Origin: Achromobacter ruhlandii
Lineage (GTDB): Bacteria > Pseudomonadota > Gammaproteobacteria > Burkholderiales > Burkholderiaceae_B
Reading direction: 5' to 3'
Length of the DNA: 64,000 nt
Assembly (NCBI RefSeq): GCF_902859695.1
Contig: NZ_CADIJL010000018.1
Location: 1 to 64,000 of the forward strand
Part shown: positions 29,313-38,067 of the stretch, piece by piece
How positions within the stretch are numbered: position 1 is the stretch's first letter
Layout of the letters: every line of letters begins with the position of its first letter
Position numbers and translations under genes: made by a program
Notes under the pieces: model-generated
The model's database searches: none
Told to the model about the DNA's origin: nothing
Seen by the model: the letters and a program-made list of their open reading frames with translations, nothing else

Positions 29313-30195
29313 CGATCAGGGCGCGCAACCACTGGTTGCCGCCATCGCGATCGTAGCGGCGCTGCCAGTACATATTGGTCTGCAGCGCCGGCACCTTCAC
29401 CGGCGGCGTCATGTAGCGCAGGCCGAATGGCTGCGCGGCGCTCGCCGCCAGTTTTTCGGGCACGGTCGCCAACAGGTCGGTGGCGCTGACGATGTACGGC
29501 ACGGCCGAGAAATGCGGCACGCTGAAGTGCTCGGCCAGCGCGACGCCGGCCCGCTCCAGCGACTGATTGACCTGCCCATAGGGCGCGGCCCGCGACACGA
29601 TGAGATGACGCTCGGCGCGAAACGCCTTCAGCCCCATGCCGGGGTGGGCCGTGGGATGCGCCTGGCGAAAGAGCGTGGCGTACCCCTGCCGGAACAACAT
29701 GCGTTGCAAGGTGCCCGCCCCCATCTCGTCGAAGGCGCCGATGGCCAGGTCGACCCGGCCCGCCTCCATCTCGCGCGGCAGGTCCGGCCCCTGCACCCGC
29801 ACCGAATCGATGCGCACCTGCGGCGCGACCTGTACGCAGACTTCCATCAGGCGCGGCATGAAATGGATCTCGCCGACATCGGTCATGGCCACGCGGAAAC
29901 GCCGCGTGCTGGTGGCGGGATCGAACGCCGCCTGGTCCTGCAAGGCCTGCGACAGCAGGGCCAACGCCTCGCTGACCGGGCCGGCCAGCCGCTGCGCGCG
30001 CGGCGTCGGCAACATACCCTGCGCGGTGCGCACGAACAGCTCGTCGCCGAACGCCAGCCGCAGCCGGCGCAGGGCGTTGCTCACCGCTGGCTGCGACAGG
30101 TCCAGCCGCCGCGCCACGGCGGACAGGTTGCGGTCCTCCAGCAAATGCTGGAACAGGATCAGCAGGTTCAGGTCGACGTCGCGCAAGTCCGCCAT
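29278..30195 (-). CDS. LysR-family regulator of the homogentisate genes
   Basis: A 305-residue LysR-type activator with an N-terminal winged helix (NLLILFQHLLEDRNLSAVAR and RLDLSQPAVSNALRRLR, residues about 10-48) and a periplasmic-binding-protein-like effector domain. It resembles the NodD/LinR-type members that start DLNLLxxFxxLL. It is transcribed divergently from hmgA with 166 bases between, containing a perfect T-N11-A box, so it very probably controls hmgA-fahA, and perhaps the hydroxylase operon with which it converges. The inducer is unknown, likely an aromatic acid. Confidence 0.9.
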   Translation of the reverse strand: MADLRDVDLNLLILFQHLLEDRNLSAVARRLDLSQPAVSNALRRLRLAFGDELFVRTAQGMLPTPRAQRLAGPVSEALALLSQALQDQAAFDPATSTRRFRVAMTDVGEIHFMPRLMEVCVQVAPQVRIDSVRVQGPDLPREMEAGRVDLAIGAFDEMGAGTLQRMLFRQGYATLFRQAHPTAHPGMGLKAFRAERHLIVSRAAPYGQVNQSLERAGVALAEHFSVPHFSAVPYIVSATDLLATVPEKLAASAAQPFGLRYMTPPVKVPALQTNMYWQRRYDRDGGNQWLRALIVNAFAVGSPPA

Positions 30196-30207
30196 CAGGC
30201 ACCCCTA

Positions 30208-30256
30208 CTATTCACGAAATTTATAGTTGATATTTTTGCATTCCCGTAGCCATAGT
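30208..30256 (+). promoter_or_regulatory. LysR box and promoter of hmgA
   Basis: CTAT-N11-ATAG (30208-30226) is an inverted repeat with the T-N11-A spacing bound by LysR regulators. It abuts a candidate promoter TTGATA (30227-30232), spacer 18, CATAGT (30251-30256), about 105 bases before the hmgA ATG. Confidence 0.6.
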
Positions 30257-30361
30257 GGGGGATTTTTCCGACAATGGCGTATCGGCGCCGGACCATTTCA
30301 TCCGGCGCGCCACGACCAAGACCGCGCGGCCACGCATCGCGCGCCACCCCAGGAGGATTCC

Positions 30362-31660
30362 ATGGAACTGCACTACCAGACCGGCTTCGGCAACGACTGT
30401 GCCACCGAAGCCCTGCCCGGCGCGCTGCCGCTGGGCCGCAATTCGCCCCAGCAATGTCCCTATGGCCTGTACGCCGAGCAGTTGTCCGGCACCGCCTTCA
30501 CCGCGCCGCGCAGCGAGAACCGCCGCTCCTGGCTCTACCGCATCCGCCCGGGCGCGCAGCACAAGCCGTTCGAGCCGTTTGGCGGCGTCAAGGGCTGGGA
30601 AAGCGCGTTCGGTCACGGCCCGGTCACGCCGAATCAGCTGCGCTGGAGCCCCTTGCCCATTCCCACCGCGCCCACCGATTTCATCGAAGGCGTGAAGACC
30701 TGGGGCGGCAACGGCGGCCCCGATGAGCAAAGCGGCGTCGGCATCCACCTGTATGCCGCCAACCGCTCGATGCAGGGCCGCTATTTCTACAACGCCGACG
30801 GCGAGCTGCTGCTGGTGCCGCAGCAGGGCCGCCTGCGCCTGGCCACCGAGCTGGGCCTGATCGACCTGGAGCCGCTGGAGATCGCCGTGATCCCGCGCGG
30901 TGTGCGCTTCCGCGTGCAACTGCTGGACGACAGCGCGCGCGGCTATATGCTGGAGAACTTCGGCGCCGCGCTGCGCCTGCCGGAACTGGGCCCGATCGGC
31001 TCGAACTGCCTGGCCAACGCCCGCGACTTCAAGACGCCGGTGGCCTGGTACGAAGACCTGGAAGGCGACTTCGAACTGATCGCCAAGTTCACCGGCGGCT
31101 TCTGGCGCGCCGCGATCGGCCATTCGCCGCTGGACGTGGTGGCCTGGCACGGCACGCACGCGCCGTACAAGTACGACCTGCGCCACTTCAACACCATCGG
31201 CTCGATCAGCTACGACCATCCGGACCCGTCGATCTTCACGGTGCTGACCGCGCCGTCCGACACCCCGGGCACGGCCAACATGGACTTTGCCATCTTCCCG
31301 CCGCGCATCCTGGCGATGGAGAACACCTTCCGTCCGCCCTGGTTCCATCGCAACGTCGCCAGCGAATTCATGGGCCTGATCCAGGGCGTGTACGACGCCA
31401 AGGCCGACGGCTTCGCCCCCGGCGGCGCGAGCCTGCACAACTGCATGAGCGGCCACGGCCCCGACGCCGAGACCTTCGAGAAGGCCTCGCGCGCCGACAC
31501 CAGCACCGCGCACTACATCCGCGACACCATGGCTTTCATGTTCGAGACGCGGCGCGTGATCCGCCCGACGGCGCAAGCCTTGGCCTCGGTAGAATTGCAG
31601 GGCGACTATTACCGGTGCTGGCAGGGCCTGCAGAAGCATTTCGATCCCGCCAAGGCGTGA
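30362..31660 (+). CDS. hmgA: Homogentisate 1,2-dioxygenase
   Basis: HmgA uses non-haem Fe(II) and oxygen to open the ring of homogentisate to 4-maleylacetoacetate. The 432-residue protein begins [19 protein letters not shown], typical of the family, and carries the iron-ligand regions [12 protein letters not shown] (His and Glu) and [12 protein letters not shown] (His). An AGGAGG ribosome-binding site lies 5 bases before the ATG at 30362. It is the first gene of the LysR-controlled operon with fahA, 118 bases downstream beyond a hairpin. Confidence 0.97.
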   Translation: MELHYQTGFGNDCATEALPGALPLGRNSPQQCPYGLYAEQLSGTAFTAPRSENRRSWLYRIRPGAQHKPFEPFGGVKGWESAFGHGPVTPNQLRWSPLPIPTAPTDFIEGVKTWGGNGGPDEQSGVGIHLYAANRSMQGRYFYNADGELLLVPQQGRLRLATELGLIDLEPLEIAVIPRGVRFRVQLLDDSARGYMLENFGAALRLPELGPIGSNCLANARDFKTPVAWYEDLEGDFELIAKFTGGFWRAAIGHSPLDVVAWHGTHAPYKYDLRHFNTIGSISYDHPDPSIFTVLTAPSDTPGTANMDFAIFPPRILAMENTFRPPWFHRNVASEFMGLIQGVYDAKADGFAPGGASLHNCMSGHGPDAETFEKASRADTSTAHYIRDTMAFMFETRRVIRPTAQALASVELQGDYYRCWQGLQKHFDPAKA

Positions 31661-31685
31661 CCGTTTTCTCTCCCGTCACGCCCGC

Positions 31686-31729
31686 CCACGGCGATGCGCG
31701 CAAGCGCATCGCCGTTTGGCTTTGGATTT
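31686..31729 (+). terminator. GNRA-capped hairpin between hmgA and fahA
   Basis: A 12-bp perfect stem (31686-31697 with 31702-31713) is closed by the tetraloop GCAA and followed by a T-rich stretch ending in TTTTT (31725-31729). The T tract is interrupted by GG, so partial termination or transcript stabilisation between the two genes is more likely than complete termination. Confidence 0.6.
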
Positions 31730-31778
31730 TTCCGGCGCCCGCCGCGCCCTTATAAACACATTGAACGAGACATTCCTC

Positions 31779-33098
31779 ATGACCACCGCCATCAACGAAA
31801 CCCACGACCCGTCGCTCAAGAGCTGGGTCGCCAGCGCCAACACCGGCGCGTCGGACTTCCCGGTGCAGAACCTGCCCTACGCCGCGTTCCGCCGCAAGGG
31901 CTCGCAGGAGTCGTTCCGCCCCGGCGTGGCCATCGGCGACCAGATCGTCGACCTGGCGGCGCTGGCCGCCGCCAAGCCGTTCGAGGGCGCCGCCGCCGAG
32001 GCGCTGGCCGCCTGCCAGGGCGACAGCCTGAACGCGCTGATGGCCCTGGGCCAGGCCCACTGGAGCGCGCTGCGCCTGGCGCTGTCGCGCGCGCTGCGCG
32101 AAGGCGCCGCGCTGCGCGGCGCGGTCGAGCCGCTGCTGGTGGCCCAGGCCGACGCCGAATACACCACGCCCGCCCGCATCGGCGACTACACCGACTTCTA
32201 CATCTCGGTGCACCACGCCACCGCCATCGGCAAGCAGTTCCGCCCCGACAATCCCCTGCTGCCGAACTACAAGTGGGTGCCGATCGGCTACCACGGCCGC
32301 GCCTCCAGCATCGGCGTGAACCAGAAGTTCCCCCGCCCTGTCGGCCAGACCCGCCCCGCCAACGAAGGCGAGGCGCCGCAATTCGGCCCGTGCGCGCGGC
32401 TGGACTACGAACTGGAACTGGGCATCTTCGTCGGCACCGGCAACGCCCAGGGCGACCGCATCAAGCTGGCGGACGCCGATGCGCACGTCTTCGGCCTGTG
32501 CATCCTGAACGACTGGTCGGCGCGCGACATCCAGGGCTGGGAATACCAGCCGCTGGGCCCGTTCCTGTCGAAGAACTTCGCCTCGACCATCTCGCCGTGG
32601 ATCGTCACGCTGGAAGCGCTGGAACCGTTCCGCACGCAATGGAACCGCGGCCCGTCCGAGCCGCAGCCGCTGCCGTACCTGGCCTCCGATGCCAACCGCG
32701 CCAAGGGCGCCTACGACGTGCAGATGGAAGTGTTGCTCACGACCGAACAGTCGCGCGCCGCCAAGCAGGCGCCGGCGCGGCTGTCGCGCAGCAACTTCCG
32801 CGATGCGTACTGGAACGTGGCGCAGTTGATCACGCACCACACGGTAAACGGCTGCAACCTGCAGCCGGGCGACATGCTCGGCACCGGCACGCTGTCCGGC
32901 CCGCAGCCCTCGGAGGCCGGTTCGATGCTGGAACTGAACCACGGCGGCAAGCAGCCGATCGAGCTGCCCTGGGGCGAAAAGCGCACCTTCCTGCAGGATG
33001 GCGACCAGGTCATCATGCGCGCCGAGTGCGTCAAGGCCGGCTACCCGCGCATCGGCTTCGGCGAATGCTCGGGCACCGTGCTGCCGGCGCGGGTGTAA
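31779..33098 (+). CDS. fahA: Fumarylacetoacetase
   Basis: Fumarylacetoacetase hydrolyses 4-fumarylacetoacetate to fumarate and acetoacetate, the last step of the homogentisate pathway. The 439-residue protein has the N-terminal SH3-like domain (GVAIGDQIVDLAAL) and the FAH catalytic domain with DYTDFYISVHHATAIGKQFR, the metal-binding DYELELGIFVG, LNDWSARDIQGWEY and the LGTGTLSGP region. Length is the usual 420-440. The ATG at 31779 starts the conserved protein; its ribosome-binding site is weak. Convergent with the acyltransferase gene, with 10 bases between. Confidence 0.97.
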   Translation: MTTAINETHDPSLKSWVASANTGASDFPVQNLPYAAFRRKGSQESFRPGVAIGDQIVDLAALAAAKPFEGAAAEALAACQGDSLNALMALGQAHWSALRLALSRALREGAALRGAVEPLLVAQADAEYTTPARIGDYTDFYISVHHATAIGKQFRPDNPLLPNYKWVPIGYHGRASSIGVNQKFPRPVGQTRPANEGEAPQFGPCARLDYELELGIFVGTGNAQGDRIKLADADAHVFGLCILNDWSARDIQGWEYQPLGPFLSKNFASTISPWIVTLEALEPFRTQWNRGPSEPQPLPYLASDANRAKGAYDVQMEVLLTTEQSRAAKQAPARLSRSNFRDAYWNVAQLITHHTVNGCNLQPGDMLGTGTLSGPQPSEAGSMLELNHGGKQPIELPWGEKRTFLQDGDQVIMRAECVKAGYPRIGFGECSGTVLPARV

Positions 33099-33108
33099 GG
33101 GCTGTCCG

Positions 33109-34125
33109 TCAGGATCGGGGCGTGGCGGCCGCATCGGCCATCAACGCCTCGATCTCGGCGTCCTTGGCCTGCCACTGCTGGCCCAGCCAGTGGTGGAATT
33201 CGGTGCGGAAGGCCTTATCGCGGCTGTAGTCGGCTTCGCAGAAGGCCGGCGGCACCGGCACCTGGTGCATGCGCACCCGCACCGTGCCCATGCGGCCGCA
33301 GGCCATGTCCCAGAAGCTGGGCACGCCCGCCGGATAGGCGATGGTGACATCGATCATCGAGCGAAAGCGCGTGCCCATCGCGTTCAACGACACCGCCAGC
33401 CCGCCCGCCTTGGGCTTGAGCAAGTGGCGGTACGGCGAGCCCTGCGCATCGCGCTTGGCCGGGGTGAAGCGCGTGCCCTCGGCGAACACCATCACGCTGG
33501 TCGGCACCAGCGAGAACTTCTGGCAGGCGCGCCGCGCGGTTTCCTGGTCCTGGCGCCCCAGGGCGGGATTGCGGCGCAGGTCGGCCTTGCCATGGCGCTT
33601 CATGAACGGAAAATCCAGCGCCCACCAGGCCAGCCCGATCACCGGCACGTAGATGAGCTGCTGCTTCAGGAAGAACTTCAGCAACGGGATGCGGCGGTTC
33701 AGCGCGCCTTGCAGCACGAAGATATCGACCCAGGACTGGTGATTGCAGTTGACCAGGTACCAATCGGCGTAGCGCAGGCCGGCATGGCCGCGCACGTCCC
33801 AGGGCGCGCGCTGGATGCGCGAAAACCAGGCGGTGTTAACGCTGATCCAGGCCGTGGCGATGCCATTGAGGACGGGATCGATGCGGCGCCGCGCCGCGGC
33901 AAACGGAAGCGCCAGTTTCAGCAGCGCCAGGGGGAACAGCAGCAGGCACCAGAACAGCGTGCTGACGCCGATCATCACTATGCTGAACACGCCGGTCAGC
34001 CAGGCCAGTCGGCCGCGCGGCACCGGCCAGCCGCGCCAGCGCGAGGCCGGCACGGATACGGGCGCGTCGCCTTCATTGGCGGCGGGGGGCCGGCTCGGGC
34101 CGGCGAGCGGATCGGGAAAAGTCAT
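33109..34125 (-). CDS. PlsC-type acyltransferase (YihG-like)
   Basis: A 338-residue membrane-associated glycerophospholipid acyltransferase. After an N-terminal hydrophobic stretch (about 40-75) it shows the HX4D motif in NHQSWVD, the FPFMKR segment and the FAEGTR motif that bind acyl donor and phosphate. Arrangement and length resemble E. coli YihG, an alternative lysophosphatidic acid acyltransferase. The first 30 residues are Pro/Ala-rich, so a later start is possible. It stands as a single gene upstream of which lies the LTA-synthase-family gene on the same strand. Confidence 0.87.
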   Translation of the reverse strand: MTFPDPLAGPSRPPAANEGDAPVSVPASRWRGWPVPRGRLAWLTGVFSIVMIGVSTLFWCLLLFPLALLKLALPFAAARRRIDPVLNGIATAWISVNTAWFSRIQRAPWDVRGHAGLRYADWYLVNCNHQSWVDIFVLQGALNRRIPLLKFFLKQQLIYVPVIGLAWWALDFPFMKRHGKADLRRNPALGRQDQETARRACQKFSLVPTSVMVFAEGTRFTPAKRDAQGSPYRHLLKPKAGGLAVSLNAMGTRFRSMIDVTIAYPAGVPSFWDMACGRMGTVRVRMHQVPVPPAFCEADYSRDKAFRTEFHHWLGQQWQAKDAEIEALMADAAATPRS

Positions 34126-34202
34126 GAGCGCGAGTGTGCGAGGACTGGCCGCGAGCCGGTTTGAGCGGGATCAAACCGGCCCCCGGGCCAGACGGGGCGA
34201 AG

Positions 34203-36098
34203 TCAAGGCAGGCGGTATTTTTCTTCGCGGTAGACCCAGCTGGCCCACAAGGCATGCGCCAGCGCTTCCTTGCTCAAGGCCTCGTCCGCCGGTTCGACCG
34301 GCTCGTAGGTTTCGTCCTGCCCGACCGGCGCGGCGCGATAACGGAATTCCCGCGGCGCCTTGGACGGTTCCAGCACCAGCAGCTTGTCGCCCTGCAGGTA
34401 GCCGAAGTTGTCGGCGTACTGCATCAGCGCGCGGTTGGGATCGCGCTGCGTCAGGTCCGCGCCCAGCATCGGGTTGACATTATCCAGCCCGATCAGGGAC
34501 AGCAGCGTGGGCGCCATGTCGATCTGGCTGACGATGCGTTCGTCCTGGCGCGGCGCGATGCCCGCGCCCAGGATCAGGGCCGGGATCTGGAAGTGCCGCA
34601 CCGGCACCGGGATCGAGCCGTAGACGCGGGAATCATGATCGGCGATCACCAGGAACACCGTGTTGTTCCAATACGGCGCCTTGCGCGCCTTGTCGAAGAA
34701 CTGGCCCAGCGCCCAGTCGGCGTAGCGCACCGTGTTGTCGACGCTGGCCGGATCGCCCACCGGCTGGATGCGGCCCGCCGGATACTCCCACGGCGAATGG
34801 TTGCTGACCGAAAACGCCAGCGTGAACACCGGCTTGTCGCCGTCGGCGCGCAGCAGGCGGTCGACCTGGGTGAACATGTCTTCGTCGGACGCGCCCCACG
34901 AGCCTTCGAACACCGGGTTCTCGAACTTCGGGCGATCGACCACCTCGTTGAAGCCGTTGCCCAGGAAGAAGGCACGCATGTTGTCGAAGTGCGACTCGCC
35001 GCCATAGACGAAGCGCGAATGGTAGCCATGCTTGCCCAGCACCTGCGCCAGCGTGAAGAAGCCGGTCTGCGAGCGCGGCAGCTTCACCACCGCATCGGCC
35101 ACGCTGGGCAGGAAGCCCGCGGTGACCGCCTCGATGCCGCGCACCGAGCGCGTGCCGGTGGCGTAGGCGCGGTGGAACATCCAGCCTTCCTTGCCAAGGC
35201 GGTCGATATTGGGCGTGAGGTCCTTGCCGCCCAGGCTCCCGACGTACTGCGCGCCCAGGCTTTCCTGCAGGATGATCACCAGGTTGAGCGGCTTGTCGCG
35301 CCGCACCGTGGCCTTCTGCTCGTGCAGGCTGGGGTAGCGCGGATCCAGCGGCGCGCCCGTCAGGCCCGCCTTGTCGCGCACGATGGCGTTCATTTCGTCC
35401 ACCGGCATCTTCGGATACATCGCGGCCGAGGAGCGTTCGTCGCGCATGCGGTAGGCGGCATCGAACACGCTATAGAGCGAGTTCAGGGCCAGCGAATTGA
35501 CCATGGCATCCGAGCTGAACGCGACCTTGGCCGGGTTGATGGGGCGATGCTCCAGCGTGCCGCGCGCGCCCAGCACCACCAGCGCCAAAATCACCAGCGA
35601 CGCCAGCGGCCGCTTCCACCACGCCAGGAACGGATCGCGCACCCGCGTCGGGAACAACTTGACCGCCAGCCACGCGGCCACCAGCAGCACCACCAGGGCG
35701 GCCAGCAGCACGCCCTTGTAGCCCTGCCACAGCATCGAGCCGACTTCCTTCGGGTTGAGCAGGTAGATGAAATACAGGCGGTTCGGGCGCGTGTCGTATT
35801 CGGCGATGAACTGCGGCGTGGAGACTTCCAGTAGCACATACAGCATCCACCAGACGCGGAACCACCAGGCGGTGACGCGCGCGGCCCACGGCCGATGTCC
35901 CAGCCACGGCGAGAACACGGCCGGCAACGCGATCACCATGGACAGCAGGCAGACGTCGATGCGCAGGCCGCCGAACAGCACCGGCCACAGCCCGCCGGCC
36001 GCCTCGACCCGGTCCCACATCCACAACGACAGGCCCAGCCGGCTCAGCGTCAGCAGAACCAGCACGGACACGATGAAACGGAGCGTCAGGCGGCGCAT
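34203..36098 (-). CDS. LTA synthase family protein (sulfatase-fold phosphotransferase)
   Basis: A 631-residue inner-membrane protein with about five N-terminal helices (to about residue 190) and a large periplasmic alkaline-phosphatase/sulfatase-fold domain. The domain starts LNLVIILQESLGAQYVGSL with the metal-binding Glu, has the nucleophile Thr in the ATGTRSVRGIEAV segment, and the metal-binding VFLVIADHDSR. In proteobacteria such proteins transfer phosphoglycerol or phosphoethanolamine-type groups from phospholipids to periplasmic glucans or lipid A (OpgB-like). Which acceptor is used cannot be told. Upstream is an array of ATGACA/TGTCAT repeats. Confidence 0.85.
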   Translation of the reverse strand: MRRLTLRFIVSVLVLLTLSRLGLSLWMWDRVEAAGGLWPVLFGGLRIDVCLLSMVIALPAVFSPWLGHRPWAARVTAWWFRVWWMLYVLLEVSTPQFIAEYDTRPNRLYFIYLLNPKEVGSMLWQGYKGVLLAALVVLLVAAWLAVKLFPTRVRDPFLAWWKRPLASLVILALVVLGARGTLEHRPINPAKVAFSSDAMVNSLALNSLYSVFDAAYRMRDERSSAAMYPKMPVDEMNAIVRDKAGLTGAPLDPRYPSLHEQKATVRRDKPLNLVIILQESLGAQYVGSLGGKDLTPNIDRLGKEGWMFHRAYATGTRSVRGIEAVTAGFLPSVADAVVKLPRSQTGFFTLAQVLGKHGYHSRFVYGGESHFDNMRAFFLGNGFNEVVDRPKFENPVFEGSWGASDEDMFTQVDRLLRADGDKPVFTLAFSVSNHSPWEYPAGRIQPVGDPASVDNTVRYADWALGQFFDKARKAPYWNNTVFLVIADHDSRVYGSIPVPVRHFQIPALILGAGIAPRQDERIVSQIDMAPTLLSLIGLDNVNPMLGADLTQRDPNRALMQYADNFGYLQGDKLLVLEPSKAPREFRYRAAPVGQDETYEPVEPADEALSKEALAHALWASWVYREEKYRLP

Positions 36099-36363
36099 GC
36101 GGCAGCCCTCCCCGGACGAATGAAATCCGTTGATGCGCCGCGCTTACCCTGCCCGCGATTACCCAGCCAAACCATGCCTGCCGTCCGGTGATTGAAAACG
36201 GCCAAGGTTAACGCGGATTGACGCGCCGCAGCGCCGGCGGCGGCGCGGCACGAGGCCCCAATCAGGCAGATGACAACCTTGTCATGTTGTATGACATCCG
36301 ATTTCGACGCCAAAGCGCAACGCGAGGCGCCCGGCTACCGCCGCGCGCGCTCGCGAATCGGCG
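36099..36363. promoter_or_regulatory. Region with clustered ATGACA/TGTCAT inverted repeats upstream of the LTA-synthase-family gene
   Basis: No gene is credible in these 265 bases. At 36270-36285 there is a perfect inverted repeat ATGACAA-CC-TTGTCAT, and its right arm forms a second inverted repeat TGTCAT-GTTGT-ATGACA (36280-36296). Three half-sites within 27 bases look like an operator for a dimeric regulator, about 170 bases upstream of the LTA-synthase-family start codon and 70 bases beyond the 3' end of the GntR gene. The regulator is not identified. Confidence 0.5.
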
Positions 36364-37092
36364 TCATTGCGCGCGGCGCAGGCGTTCGCGGCTGTTGCTC
36401 AGGTGGGTGCGCATCGCGGCGCGCGCGCCTTCGGCATCCTGGCGCATGATCGCGCTGTAGATGTCCTCGTGCTCCAGGTTGACGCGGGCCAGGTAGGCGG
36501 CGCGGTCTTCGTGGGCGAACTTGGCGGAATTGATGCGGGTGCGGGGAATGATGGCCGACCCCAGGTGCGACATCAGATCGGCGAAATACCGGTTGTCGGT
36601 GGACTGCGACACCAGCAGGTGAAACTGGAAATCGGGCGTGATGGTGTCGCCGCCGCTGTCCAGCGCGCTCTTGAAGGCATCCAGCGCCCGGCGCATCTCG
36701 GCCAATTGGGTCTCGCTGCGGCGCACGGCGGCCAGGCCGGCGGCCTCGCTTTCCAGGCAGATGCGCAGTTCCAGCAGCACCAGCACGTCGCGCACCGTGG
36801 CGATGTCGGCGGGGTCGACGCGGAAATCGCCGCCGCCGCTGGGTTCGAGCGCGTAGGTGCCGACGCCGTGATGGGTTTCGACCAGGCCCGAGGCCTGCAG
36901 CCGCGACAGCGCTTCGCGCACCACGGTGCGGCTGACGCCGAACTGCCGCATGATCTCGGATTCGGTGGGCAGCTTGTCGCCGGGGCGGATCTCGCCGCTA
37001 CGGATGCGTTCGGAGATGTTCTCCACCAGGCCCTGGGCCAGGTTCCGTGGACGACGCTGCGGCAGGACGGGGGTATCGACAGGAGCGTTCAT
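36364..37092 (-). CDS. GntR/FadR-family repressor of the uronate module
   Basis: A 242-residue FadR-subfamily regulator: N-terminal winged helix (GDKLPTESEIMRQFGVSRTV and VREALSRLQASGLVETHHGVGTY, residues about 36-80) and an all-helical FCD ligand domain with conserved metal-binding His residues in FHLLVSQST and LEHEDIYSAI. The ATG at 37092 is preferred to a TTG five codons earlier. It is divergent from udh and the intergenic region holds a matching operator, so it most likely represses udh, the lactonase and the TRAP transporter genes until a uronate or derived sugar acid binds. Confidence 0.9.
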   Translation of the reverse strand: MNAPVDTPVLPQRRPRNLAQGLVENISERIRSGEIRPGDKLPTESEIMRQFGVSRTVVREALSRLQASGLVETHHGVGTYALEPSGGGDFRVDPADIATVRDVLVLLELRICLESEAAGLAAVRRSETQLAEMRRALDAFKSALDSGGDTITPDFQFHLLVSQSTDNRYFADLMSHLGSAIIPRTRINSAKFAHEDRAAYLARVNLEHEDIYSAIMRQDAEGARAAMRTHLSNSRERLRRAQ

Positions 37093-37123
37093 CAGGGATT
37101 GTCCCAAAGCGGTTGCGTGGCGC

Positions 37124-37180
37124 TTGACTGCAAAAATTCGTGATCATTATACTTTGGACTAGTTGTACGATAACGTACCA
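37124..37180 (+). promoter_or_regulatory. Promoter and GntR operator of the udh operon
   Basis: TTGACT (37124-37129), spacer 18, TATACT (37148-37153) form a strong sigma-70 promoter. Just downstream, over and after the expected start point, lies TTGTACG-ATAA-CGTACCA (37163-37180), a palindrome with one mismatch that fits operators of FadR-type GntR regulators. Its position would block transcription when bound. Confidence 0.75.
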
Positions 37181-37209
37181 GGCGAGTCCACCCCACCGAG
37201 CGTTGCGCC

Positions 37210-38049
37210 ATGAGCCTAGCTGTCGACCGCATGCCTGTCTCCCCCCGCTGCCATCGTTTGTTATTGACCGGCGCCGCCGGCAACCTGGGCCAGGTACTGC
37301 GGCCGCGCCTGAAAGCCTTTGCCGACGTCCTGCGGGTGTCGGACGTCGCGGCCATGGCCCCCGCCGCCGACGGCGAGGAAGTCGTGCCCTGCAACCTGGC
37401 CGACCCCGCCGCCGTTTCCGAACTGGTGCGCGGCGTCGACGCCATTGTGCACCTGGGCGGCGTTTCCGTGGAACGTTCCTTCGAAGAGATCCTGCCGGCC
37501 AACATCCAGGGGGTCTACCACGTGTATGAAGCCGCGCGCGTCCACGGCGTGCGGCGGGTGGTATTCGCCAGCTCCAACCACGTCATTGGCTTCTACGAGC
37601 AGGGCGCGCGCCTGGACGCCGATGTGCCGCTGCGGCCCGACGGCTACTACGGCCTGAGCAAGGCCTATGGCGAAAACCTGTCGCGCTTCTACTACGATCG
37701 CTACGGCATCGAGACGGTCTGCCTGCGCATCGGGTCGTCGTTCCCCGAGCCGAAGGACCGCCGCATGATGGTGACCTGGCTCAGCTACGACGACCTGACC
37801 GACCTGGTGGTGCGTTCGCTGTTCACGCCCAATGTCGGCCACCTGATCGCCTACGGCGCCTCGGCCAACCGCGACAGCTGGTGGGACAACCATGGCGCCG
37901 CCGCGCTCGGCTTTGCGCCCAAGGACTCTTCCGAGATATTCCGCGCGCAGGTCGAGGCGCAGCCGCCGCTGCCGGCCGACGACCCCGCCGCGCGTTACCA
38001 GGGCGGCGCCTTCGTCAAGGCCGGACCCTTCCCCTTTCCGCCGCGCTGA
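37210..38049 (+). CDS. udh: NAD-dependent uronate dehydrogenase
   Basis: Udh oxidises galacturonate or glucuronate to the corresponding aldaro-lactone with NAD. The 279-residue short-chain-dehydrogenase-like protein has the Rossmann motif GAAGNLG (21-27), HLGGVSVERSFEEIL, catalytic S121/S122 in FASSNHVIGFY, Y147 and K151 in the YxxxK motif, and the WWDNHGAAALGFAPKDSSE and YQGGAFV segments characteristic of Udh rather than of UDP-sugar epimerases. The ATG at 37210 adds about 15 residues to the usual N-terminus; an ATG at 37231 is an alternative. It is the first gene after the GntR operator. Confidence 0.88.
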   Translation: MSLAVDRMPVSPRCHRLLLTGAAGNLGQVLRPRLKAFADVLRVSDVAAMAPAADGEEVVPCNLADPAAVSELVRGVDAIVHLGGVSVERSFEEILPANIQGVYHVYEAARVHGVRRVVFASSNHVIGFYEQGARLDADVPLRPDGYYGLSKAYGENLSRFYYDRYGIETVCLRIGSSFPEPKDRRMMVTWLSYDDLTDLVVRSLFTPNVGHLIAYGASANRDSWWDNHGAAALGFAPKDSSEIFRAQVEAQPPLPADDPAARYQGGAFVKAGPFPFPPR

Positions 38050-38067
38050 CACCGGCCCCTTCCCACC

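Noticed and set aside
36086-36313. Minus-strand ORF of 75 codons upstream of the LTA-synthase-family gene
   Set aside because: It overlaps the start of that gene out of frame, includes the repeat cluster and has no supporting features.
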